A stretch of 50,201 nt of DNA from Chloroflexota bacterium (lineage in GTDB: Bacteria; Chloroflexota; Dehalococcoidia; FW602-bin16). Position 1 is the first letter of the stretch; every line of letters starts with the position of its first letter. Where the stretch lies: contig SCTZ01000145.1 in NCBI GenBank assembly GCA_004297765.1, forward strand, positions 1 to 50,201, read 5' to 3'. Below the pieces are notes generated by a model, which saw only the letters and a program-made list of their open reading frames with translations, did not search any database and had not been told where the DNA came from. This document shows, in pieces, positions 17,107-25,379 of the stretch. Made by a program: the position numbers and the translations under genes.

Positions 17107-18504
17107 TTAGTTTGGCTTGCCCAAGACCCTCACATGAGTACGCAAGTATGCGCGTGTTGTCTCCAGCAGACGCCCCTCCTCCACGGACCAGAGCGACAAT
17201 GTGGGCAGCAGCCGAGTGGCTCCCAGCACCAGCAGAGCGCCGAGGGAAACCGCCCCGACGATGACGAGGATATCCACTAGGTCCGGGAATTGAGTCGGTG
17301 GAATCTGCCACTGTCCTTCTGCATAGTTCGCGGACCCTGCCACGGACCACGCGGAGACGTAAAACCGCACGCGATCGAAGAAAAGCCCGATCAGCACGAT
17401 CACCGATACTAACGTGGGTCCCCAGATACTGACGCGCAACTTGTTCCAGATGAGCAGCGCGAACGGCACGACGAACATGAGAAGAGCCCCCAGCACGAAG
17501 GGCACGAAGTACGGTCCCGCCAGCACCAGCTCCAGAGTCGCAATTTCGCTAGGAATGCGTCCATACCAGAGAATCATCAGGTCCGACCAGAAGAAGTAGA
17601 ACCAGAAAAGTACCAGGGCCAGCAGTATCTTTGCCAGAGACCAGAACTGGTCCAGCCCGATCTGCTCGCGCAGGCCACCAGCCACCCTCAGCAGAAACAG
17701 CACAACGATGCTGGCCGCCACCGCGGATTCCAGCGACGTGACGATGGTGTAAGGCGGATAGACCGCGCTGCGCCAGCCGGGCACCAGGCTCATAGAGAAA
17801 TCCGAGCTGATCAGGTACTGCACGAATACGAAGAGCATCAGATAGAATATTCCCAGCAAAACCAACCCGCGCTGCAGGATCACCCACTGCAGCTTGGTTC
17901 CTCGCCAACCCAGAGCCAATCGGCTATACAATCCGTGCCGCGCCCCCAGTTGATCACGCGCCGCGGCCAGATCGGGCAGCGCATCCAGGTAGAGGAGCAC
18001 CAGTCCGAGGAAAACTAGCAAGAAGAGGGCGAAGCCATCCCAGAATCCAGGCGCGCCCCAGCCCAGGTCGAACCAGATGGTCTTCCGCCCGGTCGTAGGC
18101 GGCAGCGCCAGCAGAAGCGGAATCGACCAAGCGGCGTTTAACAGCCCCACCACCCCCAGAAGCTCGGCCGCACGGCGCACGGGTCTGCCCCACTGCGCCC
18201 GTGTGATGCGAGTGGCCGTGGCCAGAATTGGCGCCCCCTGCGCCGCAGCCACCAGGCAGGCAAAGATCGTGGCATAGTAGCCCCAGGCAGCGCGATCGGC
18301 GAACCCTCCGGCAATGCGCAGTACGGCCCCAATCACACCGAGCACGCTCAGGATACCCAGCACGAGCACCGCGATCCAGAAGGTGCGGCTGGCGTGCAGG
18401 ATGCCGTCCAAGGCCTGCCGGCGCAGCTCTGCCGCGACCCGCTCCATCTTCTCCGGCTCGATCCTTTCCGGATACTCGACGTGCCCCGTGCTACCGTCAG
18501 GCAT
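17107..18504 (-). CDS. Divergent NrfD/PsrC-family membrane protein in the ACIII operon
   Basis: This is a 465-residue polytopic protein. After a hydrophilic N-terminus (about 40 residues) come about ten helices, with RAQWGRPVRRAAELLG resembling the ActC loop WRRPVTRAAE, LYLDALPDLAAARDQ matching VALVPDLAVARDH, and VPGWRSAVYPPYTIV matching VPAWHSTIFAPYFVI. It is therefore a remote paralogue of ActC. It could play the part of ActF, the second NrfD-like subunit of canonical ACIII, but its position before actC rather than after actE is unusual. Its start overlaps the actB2 stop by 8 bp. Confidence 0.82.
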   Translation of the reverse strand: MPDGSTGHVEYPERIEPEKMERVAAELRRQALDGILHASRTFWIAVLVLGILSVLGVIGAVLRIAGGFADRAAWGYYATIFACLVAAAQGAPILATATRITRAQWGRPVRRAAELLGVVGLLNAAWSIPLLLALPPTTGRKTIWFDLGWGAPGFWDGFALFLLVFLGLVLLYLDALPDLAAARDQLGARHGLYSRLALGWRGTKLQWVILQRGLVLLGIFYLMLFVFVQYLISSDFSMSLVPGWRSAVYPPYTIVTSLESAVAASIVVLFLLRVAGGLREQIGLDQFWSLAKILLALVLFWFYFFWSDLMILWYGRIPSEIATLELVLAGPYFVPFVLGALLMFVVPFALLIWNKLRVSIWGPTLVSVIVLIGLFFDRVRFYVSAWSVAGSANYAEGQWQIPPTQFPDLVDILVIVGAVSLGALLVLGATRLLPTLSLWSVEEGRLLETTRAYLRTHVRVLGKPN

Positions 18505-19201
18505 TCAACTCCACCCTCTTGAGATAGATCACGTTCGGATCGGTTCCCAGCTCTTCCATGAAACGATAGTGACGTGGATCTGCTGCCAGCCGACTCACCC
18601 GACTGTTCGGGTCGTTCAGGTCCCCGAAGACCAGCGCGTCCGTCGGACACGTTTGGGCACAGGCCGGTTGGATCTCTCCATCCCGGATGTCCCGTTTCTC
18701 GAACCTGGCCTGGCGCTCCACGCTGTTGATGCGCTGTATGCAGAACGTGCACTTCTCTATCAGTCCGCGCGTTCGCACGATCACGTCCGGGTTGAGCTGG
18801 TTCGTCATGCTCTCCGGCCACTCCGGATTCCACCAATTGAAGAAGCGGATGTGGTAGGGGCAGTTGTTGGCGCAGTAGCGAGTACCCACGCACCGATTGT
18901 AGATTTGCACGTTGAGACCTTCTGAGCTATGGTGAATGGCAAAGACGGGGCAGACCGGCTCGCACGGCGCGTTGTTGCAGTGCTGGCACAGCACGGGAAA
19001 GAAGCGCGCCTTCAGGTTCGGGTACTCTCCTTCCCAGTAGCGCTCGATTCGAATCCACAGGATAGCCCGGCGCGTATGGAAAGCGCTGTCCGGGTTCAGT
19101 CTAATGTTGTTCTCTGCCCAACAGGCTACCACACAGGCTTCGCAGCCCGTGCAGCGATCCAGGTCTATCACCATACCCCAGTGATGCTGTCCGGCCATCA
19201 T
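18497..19201 (-). CDS. actB2: Iron-sulfur subunit, ActB2-like (four-cluster ferredoxin)
   Basis: This 234-residue protein of the NrfC/PsrB type has four cysteine groups: CTGCEACVVAC (residues 17-27), CQHCNNAPCEPVC, CVGTRYCANNCP, and CTFC with CAQTCP near the C-terminus. It would relay electrons between the NrfD quinol site and the cytochrome. In many ACIII complexes it is fused to the molybdopterin-like domain as ActB; here it is a separate gene about 200 bp downstream, with a MITE between. ATG 19201 follows AAGGAAGAGG; 19198 and 19219 are alternatives. Confidence 0.92.
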   Translation of the reverse strand: MMAGQHHWGMVIDLDRCTGCEACVVACWAENNIRLNPDSAFHTRRAILWIRIERYWEGEYPNLKARFFPVLCQHCNNAPCEPVCPVFAIHHSSEGLNVQIYNRCVGTRYCANNCPYHIRFFNWWNPEWPESMTNQLNPDVIVRTRGLIEKCTFCIQRINSVERQARFEKRDIRDGEIQPACAQTCPTDALVFGDLNDPNSRVSRLAADPRHYRFMEELGTDPNVIYLKRVELNA

Positions 19202-19233
19202 CCCTCTTCCTTGCCTCATCAGCGCCGAGCCAG

Positions 19234-19362
19234 ATTAGCTGAGACCTAGTCATAAATCACGGTCGGTGCAGAGCGCGGAGGCGTGGACCTGGGAGCGTCC
19301 GCCTGAGGCGGACGCTCCCAGGCAGCATCGTCTCACAATTATGACCACGTCTCAATTAGCTT
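19234..19362. mobile_element. MITE-2 copy between actB1 and actB2
   Basis: Imperfect terminal inverted repeats TAGCTGAGACCTAGTCATAA (from 19236) and the complement of TTATGACCACGTCTCAATTA (from 19339) bound the element. Its centre is a perfect 35-nt hairpin at 19288-19322 (two 16-bp arms and loop TGA; arm CCTGGGAGCGTCCGCC). A second copy lies in opposite orientation at about 29144-29273. No coding capacity is seen. Confidence 0.8.
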
Positions 19363-19400
19363 GAGCCCGGCGATCACCACGAGAAGCCAACATCTATGTG

Positions 19401-21686
19401 CTACGGCATCTCCTGTATCGTCTGAATCGGCACCACTTCTTCCGTGTAGGGTGGCACCGGCACTGGTCCGAACTTCGCCAGCGGCTGCTGCTTGCCCGTC
19501 TTGATCAGGCGGACGCGGGTAGCGCTCCAGGCCAGAGCATCGGTCTCTTTCTCGGCCATCGGCGCGATCACCTCCAGCGGGTTGGCTCCCCGCCCTTGCG
19601 CGTGGTTGCCCAGGACGGAGTGGCTCCTACCCTGTGGCGCAAGCCCATCCAGAGGCGTCGACGCCGGCTTCTGGATGGGCAGGTCGGGAAAATGCCCCTG
19701 TCCGAACGGCATGGCTACCACGTCGGGCGGAAGGCCTGGAAAGACGTAGACCGACACCTCTACGGAGCCGCTGGACGACTCCACGCGCACCACGTCTCCC
19801 TCTTGCACTCCCAGACGGTCTGCCGTGGTCGGGTTGATCTCGATCCAACTACCCCAGGCGACCGTCGTCATCGCCTCCGGAACGGACTGCAGCCAGGGAA
19901 GGAAAGCACCTTGCCCGTTGCCGAGAGAGGAACTCATGAAAGGGTACAGGTTGAACGGATACTCCTGGACATCTCCCGCAAAGCTGGCTGCCGCCGGTTG
20001 GAGAATCAGGCTCGACGGCACGGCGCTCGCCGCGACCGTCCCACCAGCCCACCAACCACCACGCCCCAGGGCACTGGACCAGAACTCGTCGAAGCTCGCG
20101 CTGGCCGGCACTGATCCACCGGCCAGCCCCTGCAATCCCTTCACTACGTCTCGTACCACATCCTCGTTGCTTCCCCACGGCAGATTGCGCTGCACGTCGC
20201 CGCCTAGCTGGCTTGCAGCGACCAGAAGCACGTCCACGAAGCTGCGTGTGTCGTAGAACGGCAACACCACCGGCTGACGCAATCCAACCGCCTGGAAGCC
20301 CGGTCCCGGGTCAGGAACGATCGCGCCCCAGTCCTCGAGATAAGTGTTGGCGGGCAGGACCAGATCGGCCAGAGCTGTGCTGTCGTCCATGACGCTGGAA
20401 AAGCTCACGACGTAGGGGGACTTCAGCAGGCCCTCGCGGATCTTGAGCGCCGCGGGCAAGGCGAAGACCGGGTTCGCTCCGCCGACAAGCAGAGAGACCG
20501 AAATGTCGCCGGATCCGAGTTGGTCGGCAAACCGCTGCCAATCGCCCAGCGATGCGGGAACCGCGGCATCCGGGAGATTGGCCGGCGGCGCCGGATTGAG
20601 TCGCACGCCGCCGGAGCCCGCGCCACCGACCAACTGGTTCAAGAGCTGGATCGCCGAGAGGTTGAACAACCCGTTGGAATACCCCGCAACCTCACCGCCG
20701 ATGGCCAGGCTGGAGCGAGCTTTCGCGAAGGCCCGCGCCAGATCCCGGATGCGCTGTGCGTCGACACCGGTCTGCTCAGCCACCTGGTCCGGCTCGTACT
20801 GGTCCAGCGCCGCGGGAGCGCCAGTTCTGCCAGTGGCCAGGTTCTCCGATACGATTACCTGGGCCATGCTGAGGGCCAGGGCGCCTTCGGCGCCGGGGCG
20901 AACGGGCACCCATTCGTCCGCGGCCGCGGCCATGGCCGACAGCCGCGGCTCGATCTGCACCAGGACCCCCCGCCCTCCGGCTCGATCGCGCAGACCGGCA
21001 TAGCCCCGGCCGTAGTGCACCGGCGACAGCCAACTGCCGAACAGATCCGCGCCGAAGGAAAGGACGTAACTGGCAGCGGCGATGTCGAACTCGGGCAGGC
21101 GTGGGCTCCCGAAGAGATGGTTGGTGGCCGACCGGATTGCCCACTGGTCCGCGGGAACCAGCGTCAGAAGACTGCCGCCCAGCCCCTTCACAAAGTTATT
21201 GACGACCAGCGCGCCGCTGCCCGTCAGCGACGGAGCGACCATCACGGGAGTCGCGCCGGGCGACGGCGCCTGTTTGAGACGGGACACCAGCTCGTCCAAC
21301 GCCTCGTCCCAGGTGATCGACACGAACGCTTGTTGGCCTCGGTCGCCGTTGCGCTTCAAAGGTGAGGTGATACGGTTGGGATCGTAGAGAACCTGTGGCC
21401 CCGCCTGACCAATGGAACAGAGCTTGCCCTGATTGACAGGGAAATCCGGGTTCCCCTCGATCTTCTTCACCCGCCCGCCTGTCACGCGAACGATGATGCC
21501 ACAACCGGCGGAGCAGAGCCCGCAGGTCGAAGCATACCAATTGTCACGCCCAATCGCGGTATCCTTTGGAATATTGGCGGGGCTTTCTATCTCAAAGAAT
21601 CGCGCCGGAGCGCAGCCCGTGAAGGCCACGGCGCCGATGGTCGAAACGGCAGCCCCCCTTAGGAATTGGCGGCGGGTCAGACCCAT
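19401..21686 (-). CDS. actB1: Molybdopterin oxidoreductase-like subunit, ActB1-like, with Tat signal
   Basis: The 761-residue protein starts with a Tat signal (TRRQFLRGAA) with a lipobox-like cysteine (AFTGC25). A classic cluster motif follows, C55-x2-C58-x3-C62-x27-C90, then molybdopterin oxidoreductase domains and a C-terminal dinucleotide-binding domain (GDVVRVESSSGSVEVSVY). In characterised ACIII, the B1 part carries no cofactor, so the intact four-cysteine motif is notable; no obvious Mo-ligating Cys/SeCys was recognised. ATG 21686 follows GGAG at nine bases. It lies 16 bp after actA. Other CISM complexes (Qrc, polysulfide reductase) are alternatives, but ActC/ActD nearby favour ACIII. 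Confidence 0.87.
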   Translation of the reverse strand: MGLTRRQFLRGAAVSTIGAVAFTGCAPARFFEIESPANIPKDTAIGRDNWYASTCGLCSAGCGIIVRVTGGRVKKIEGNPDFPVNQGKLCSIGQAGPQVLYDPNRITSPLKRNGDRGQQAFVSITWDEALDELVSRLKQAPSPGATPVMVAPSLTGSGALVVNNFVKGLGGSLLTLVPADQWAIRSATNHLFGSPRLPEFDIAAASYVLSFGADLFGSWLSPVHYGRGYAGLRDRAGGRGVLVQIEPRLSAMAAAADEWVPVRPGAEGALALSMAQVIVSENLATGRTGAPAALDQYEPDQVAEQTGVDAQRIRDLARAFAKARSSLAIGGEVAGYSNGLFNLSAIQLLNQLVGGAGSGGVRLNPAPPANLPDAAVPASLGDWQRFADQLGSGDISVSLLVGGANPVFALPAALKIREGLLKSPYVVSFSSVMDDSTALADLVLPANTYLEDWGAIVPDPGPGFQAVGLRQPVVLPFYDTRSFVDVLLVAASQLGGDVQRNLPWGSNEDVVRDVVKGLQGLAGGSVPASASFDEFWSSALGRGGWWAGGTVAASAVPSSLILQPAAASFAGDVQEYPFNLYPFMSSSLGNGQGAFLPWLQSVPEAMTTVAWGSWIEINPTTADRLGVQEGDVVRVESSSGSVEVSVYVFPGLPPDVVAMPFGQGHFPDLPIQKPASTPLDGLAPQGRSHSVLGNHAQGRGANPLEVIAPMAEKETDALAWSATRVRLIKTGKQQPLAKFGPVPVPPYTEEVVPIQTIQEMP

Positions 21687-21702
21687 CGTGCAACTCCACA
21701 CA

Positions 21703-22221
21703 TCAGTAGTGGCATTTTCCGCACTCCGCGACCGCGTTGTACTGCCGATGGCACCCCACGCAATCGCCCATGTTCAGCGCGCGCACCTGCCGGACCTGAG
21801 CCATCTGCTGCACCTGGCCATGACAGACGCTGCAATCGAAGCCCGCCTGGATGTGCGGGTAATGATAGAAGTGCGCCAGGTCTGGCAAGCGATGGACCCG
21901 CACCCAGTTGATCGGTTGCTGGCGCTGCCAGGCCGAGCGCAGTTTTTGGATCTCCGGACGGCCCACAGCCACCACGCTGTGGCAAAACATGCACTGCTCT
22001 ACGGCCGGCACTGTAGCCGCCTGGCCAGTGGCAGCATCGCGATGGCAGAACAGACAGTCGATCCTGTTGGCCTGAGCGTGCACGATGTGGCTGAAGGCAA
22101 TCGGCTGTGTTGGCGCCTGGCTCAGTTGAATCGAGCGAACGACGATGACGCCAACCACGACCAGAATCACGATCAGCACGCCAGCCGCGCACCCTATCGA
22201 CTTCCGCCCGACTTTAGGCAT
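21703..22221 (-). CDS. actA: Pentaheme cytochrome c ActA
   Basis: This 172-residue protein has one N-terminal transmembrane anchor (about residues 10-29) and five CxxCH motifs (CLFCH, CMFCH, CSVCH, CVGCH, CGKCH), the last three residues from the end. Five hemes and a membrane anchor match ActA of alternative complex III, which passes electrons from the iron-sulfur chain to periplasmic carriers. Extra histidines (FSHIVHA, HFYHYPHIQAG) are likely distal ligands. It lies 21 bp downstream of the two-helix protein gene and 16 bp before actB1. Confidence 0.93.
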   Translation of the reverse strand: MPKVGRKSIGCAAGVLIVILVVVGVIVVRSIQLSQAPTQPIAFSHIVHAQANRIDCLFCHRDAATGQAATVPAVEQCMFCHSVVAVGRPEIQKLRSAWQRQQPINWVRVHRLPDLAHFYHYPHIQAGFDCSVCHGQVQQMAQVRQVRALNMGDCVGCHRQYNAVAECGKCHY

Positions 22222-22242
22222 AGGAACCTCTTCGCGCCCCCT

Positions 22243-22536
22243 CTATATCCACCAACGCGGAAAGAACTGGCTCAACACCGGGATGACCAGACCCATCGCT
22301 CGCGCGAACTGGTAGATGGCCAGGACCACGGAGGCGATGCCGATCACGTAGAGGGCAGCGCGCTGATAGCGCAACTGGACGAAGTTGAACGGTGGATAAA
22401 GGACCGACGGGATGACGGCCAATCCTAGCAGGAACGACAAGGACCCCAGGATCATGAAGCCCACGAAATAGCTGATGCTCAGCAGCCCGCTGAACAGCAT
22501 TTGCCAGTCCAGATCGCTTAACGGTTCCGGAGTCAT
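22243..22536 (-). CDS. Small two- or three-helix membrane protein of the ACIII operon
   Basis: This 97-residue hydrophobic protein is not assigned to a family. Helices lie at about residues 15-43 and 57-82; VLYPPFNFVQLRYQRAALY joins them and the C-terminus is basic/aromatic (FFPRWWI). It has an excellent ribosome binding site (AGGAGGT) and is 21 bp before actA. Its place suggests a small accessory subunit or assembly factor of the complex, an inference from context alone. Confidence 0.7.
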   Translation of the reverse strand: MTPEPLSDLDWQMLFSGLLSISYFVGFMILGSLSFLLGLAVIPSVLYPPFNFVQLRYQRAALYVIGIASVVLAIYQFARAMGLVIPVLSQFFPRWWI

Positions 22537-22578
22537 CCTGACCTCCTGGGCCGCGCCAGGCGCCCGCTCAGCATGGTG

Positions 22579-22761
22579 CTAGCCCTTGGGCATGGCAATA
22601 ATGCCAACGATCAGCGCCACGAGGTTAACCAGGGTTAGAACGGTAAACCAGGTACGCAACTGCTCAGGCGAGCGGCGCTCCGCGATCAGAAACGAGCCAA
22701 ACAAGCCCGGCGCGGCCACGAATATGGCAAGAATAGCTAAGGCGGCCCAGACCGCTGGCAT
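22579..22761 (-). CDS. Small two-helix membrane protein, first gene of the ACIII operon
   Basis: The 60-residue product (MPAVWAALAILAIF...) has two hydrophobic segments, about residues 2-22 and 37-57, joined by the charged loop AERRSPEQLRTW. It is not recognised. ATG 22761 is chosen because GGAGG lies eight bases upstream; a TTG at 22776 is an alternative. It follows the promoter at 22803-22832 and precedes the other small membrane gene by 42 bp, so it appears to head the operon. Confidence 0.65.
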   Translation of the reverse strand: MPAVWAALAILAIFVAAPGLFGSFLIAERRSPEQLRTWFTVLTLVNLVALIVGIIAMPKG

Positions 22762-22802
22762 CTGGATAGCCTCCAAGCGTATGAACGTATTCCTTCAATT
22801 TC

Positions 22803-22832
22803 ATGATAGACGGCTTTTCGTCAGTACGTCAA
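22803..22832 (-). promoter_or_regulatory. Sigma-70-type promoter of the ACIII operon
   Basis: On the minus strand TTGACG (22832-22827), an 18-bp spacer and TATCAT (22808-22803) match the sigma-70 consensus. Transcription would start near 22796, about 35 bases before the first ATG. Confidence 0.65.
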
Positions 22833-22883
22833 CCATGCGGCCTACCCCATGACATGCTAACCCGATGGCAACGTATCCGTCTT

Positions 22884-22903
22884 ATCGGACCGATCGGTCC
22901 GAT
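22884..22903. promoter_or_regulatory. Perfect 20-bp palindrome, candidate operator
   Basis: ATCGGACCGATCGGTCCGAT is exactly its own reverse complement. It lies between the two divergent promoters, about 50 bp upstream of the ACIII -35 and 20 bp upstream of the sensor-kinase -35. That is a suitable place for a dimeric regulator to act on both transcripts. A smaller dyad, GTCAACCTTGAC (22915-22926), overlaps the kinase -35. Confidence 0.6.
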
Positions 22904-22921
22904 GCGACCACGGCGTCAACC

Positions 22922-22950
22922 TTGACGAGTCGACCGGATTGGCATAATCT
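22922..22950 (+). promoter_or_regulatory. Sigma-70-type promoter of the two-component system
   Basis: TTGACG (22922-22927), a 17-bp spacer and TAATCT (22945-22950) form a near-consensus promoter. The start site would be near 22957, giving a leader of about 110 nt before GTG 23067. Downstream, CTAGC/GCTAG (about 22949-22964) is a small dyad. Confidence 0.65.
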
Positions 22951-23066
22951 AGCATCGCCGCTAGATGCCGGATGATCGAGACAGGCGGCTGGGTCACGGT
23001 CTTCGTTGTCGGGGCGCGTCTCATCTGTTCCAGCCGTTGGTCGACCGCAGGGGAGGAGGATGCAGG

Positions 23067-25379
23067 GTGCGAACGTTAACGAGCAAGAGCCTTGCTCGAC
23101 GGATCGTCATCAGCGTCATGCTCGGATTGAGTCTGATTCTCACCATCTTTGGGCTGGTCTCCTCGTGGACCGTCGACCAGATGGTCCAGTCCGTCTATCG
23201 CGAGCGGCTCCTACTCGCCAAGACCATTGCCGAGCACGTGGATGATATTCTGCTCTACAGCAGGGGAGAGCTAACCCGCACGGCTCAACTGCTCGCGTTG
23301 GATTCCACTGACCAGATCAGCGCGGATCAAAAGGAAATACTGCTCCGTGCCAGCCATGACATGGGGACGTTTGCTACCATAGCGCTTGTTGGCAGCAATG
23401 GGAACGTCATCTGGATCGATCCTCCGGGCGCAAGCATGGCCGTCGGTATGCTCGATTCCCCCGCTCTGACAACCGCGCTGAAGACCGGGGCGACGCAGAT
23501 AGGCGAGCTTCCTGGCCCTACCGCTGGGACCGGGCCGCTCGCATCCGTGAATGTGCCGGTCGTCGACGGAACCGGCCGCGTCAGCGCGGTGCTGTCGGCC
23601 GAAATAAACCCTCGGGATCGAACTCTGAGCCTCATTCCAGCCTCGAAGGTCGAGGAAGCGGCCTCGATGGCGCTGATGAACACGGACGGCAGAGTCGTGG
23701 CCGGCACTCCTCTGGATCCACGCGACGTCCATGCTCATCGTCTGCTGCTTTCCAACCTGATGTCGACGATCAGGCCGGGGGTCGTAATTCACTCAGCGTG
23801 GGCCAACACCCCGGGACACCTGGTGGCCTATGCGCCGGTGCCCAGTCTACCCACCTGGGGTGTCGTGATCGAGCAATCCCGGGACGTTGCGTTCGCAGCC
23901 TCTCAGGATTTCCAGCGCTACCTGCTGCTGGCCGGTGTGGTAGCGCTGGTCACTGCCATCAGCCTCGCCTGGCTCGACGCACGCCGCGTCACGCGGCCAC
24001 TGCAGACATTGGCCGCCGTGGCTGAACGGTTCGCCGCGGGACAGCTCGACGAAAAGGTTCGCATCGAGCGGGCGGACGAAGTCGGCGTCCTCGCCCACGC
24101 GTTCGAAACCATGCGGCAGCAGCTAAAACGGTCCCTCGACGAAATCGAGTCCTACAATCGGGAGCTGGCCGCGCGAGTTGAGCTGCGCACTCGGGAGGTC
24201 GAGAATCGCAATCGCCAGTTGGCCGCGACCAACGCGATCGCTGCGACGGTCAGCAGTTCCCTGGAAACGAACGCGATCCTGGTTCATGCCCTCGAGCGCG
24301 TTCTTGATGTGACGGGTCTGGAGTACGGCAACTTCCTGCTCGCCCGATCCACCGGAAACGGGGCCATGGGAGAGCTAGACAGAATCGGGCCACCGTTGGG
24401 GAACCGGCAGTGCGAGAACGATTGTCTGTGCACAAAGGCCATGCGAGAGGCCATCCCCGTTCTTGCACGCGACGTGCGCTCCGAGGCCAGGGCCACGGTT
24501 TGTCACGAGGCCGGTCTCAAGTCCGTCGTCGCGGTGCCTCTTCACGCCCACGAGCACGTGCTGGGCGTGCTGTTCCTCGGCTCGAGCACGGAGCGATCGT
24601 TCGAACAGCGCGATCTCGACGCGCTCAGCGCCATCGGTCAACAGATCGGCATGGCGCTCGCCAACGCTCGGCTCTTTGAGGAGGTGCAGGCCCGCGAGCA
24701 AGCCCGCGTCCGCCTCATCGAACAGATCATCGCAGCCCAGGAGGGAGAGCGACAACGCATCGCGCGCGACCTGCACGATAGCACGGGACAATCCCTGTCG
24801 GCCATCATCATGGGTCTGGAGGCCATGGAGGAGATCGGCACGTCCGATGAGGCTCGGTTGACTCAGCGAGTGGAACGCACCAAGGAGCTGGCCCGCAACG
24901 CCCTGACCGATCTGCGCGAGCTCGTTTTCGATCTGCGGCCTATCGCCTTGGATGATCTCGGGCTGGTACCAGCGCTACGGGCCCACGCGGATCGTCACCT
25001 GGGCGAGCGCGGAGTCCTGGTCAGCTTCGAAAGTCGAGGCTTGAAAGAGCGGCTCCCATCCCGATTGGAGACCTCGCTCTTTCGTGTTCTTCAGGAAGCG
25101 GTAAATAACGTGGCCAAACATGCGTACGCCAGGTCGGTGAGTATCCGACTTCTGCGCGTAGACAAGGAGTTCACAGCGGTCGTCGAAGACGACGGGGTCG
25201 GATTCGACCCCACCACCGTGCATCGGCCGACGCATCCTGAGCGGGGACTGGGTCTACTCGGCATTCGGGAGCGCATCGAGATGCTGGGCGGATCCGTCCA
25301 GGTCGAATCCGCGCCGGGAGCGGGAACAAAGGTATCGATCCATCTGTCGCTGTCTGGTTTCGAAAGGGGAACGCTATGA
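23067..25379 (+). CDS. Membrane sensor histidine kinase (Cache-like, HAMP, cysteine GAF, HisKA_3, HATPase)
   Basis: This 770-residue NarL-family kinase has TM1 (about residues 11-33), an extracytoplasmic Cache-like domain (35-280), TM2 (285-304), HAMP (305-357), a short coiled coil, a GAF domain (about 395-550), and HisKA_3 with phosphoacceptor H570 in ARDLHDSTGQ, then an HATPase_c (VEDDGVGF, GLGLLGIRERIEMLGG). The GAF carries C449-x3-C453-x-C455-x23-C479, which could bind a metal cluster or act as a thiol switch; this is inferred. GTG 23067 lies seven bases after GGAGGAGG. The stop overlaps the regulator start (ATGA). It is divergent from the ACIII operon. Confidence 0.92.
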   Translation: MRTLTSKSLARRIVISVMLGLSLILTIFGLVSSWTVDQMVQSVYRERLLLAKTIAEHVDDILLYSRGELTRTAQLLALDSTDQISADQKEILLRASHDMGTFATIALVGSNGNVIWIDPPGASMAVGMLDSPALTTALKTGATQIGELPGPTAGTGPLASVNVPVVDGTGRVSAVLSAEINPRDRTLSLIPASKVEEAASMALMNTDGRVVAGTPLDPRDVHAHRLLLSNLMSTIRPGVVIHSAWANTPGHLVAYAPVPSLPTWGVVIEQSRDVAFAASQDFQRYLLLAGVVALVTAISLAWLDARRVTRPLQTLAAVAERFAAGQLDEKVRIERADEVGVLAHAFETMRQQLKRSLDEIESYNRELAARVELRTREVENRNRQLAATNAIAATVSSSLETNAILVHALERVLDVTGLEYGNFLLARSTGNGAMGELDRIGPPLGNRQCENDCLCTKAMREAIPVLARDVRSEARATVCHEAGLKSVVAVPLHAHEHVLGVLFLGSSTERSFEQRDLDALSAIGQQIGMALANARLFEEVQAREQARVRLIEQIIAAQEGERQRIARDLHDSTGQSLSAIIMGLEAMEEIGTSDEARLTQRVERTKELARNALTDLRELVFDLRPIALDDLGLVPALRAHADRHLGERGVLVSFESRGLKERLPSRLETSLFRVLQEAVNNVAKHAYARSVSIRLLRVDKEFTAVVEDDGVGFDPTTVHRPTHPERGLGLLGIRERIEMLGGSVQVESAPGAGTKVSIHLSLSGFERGTL

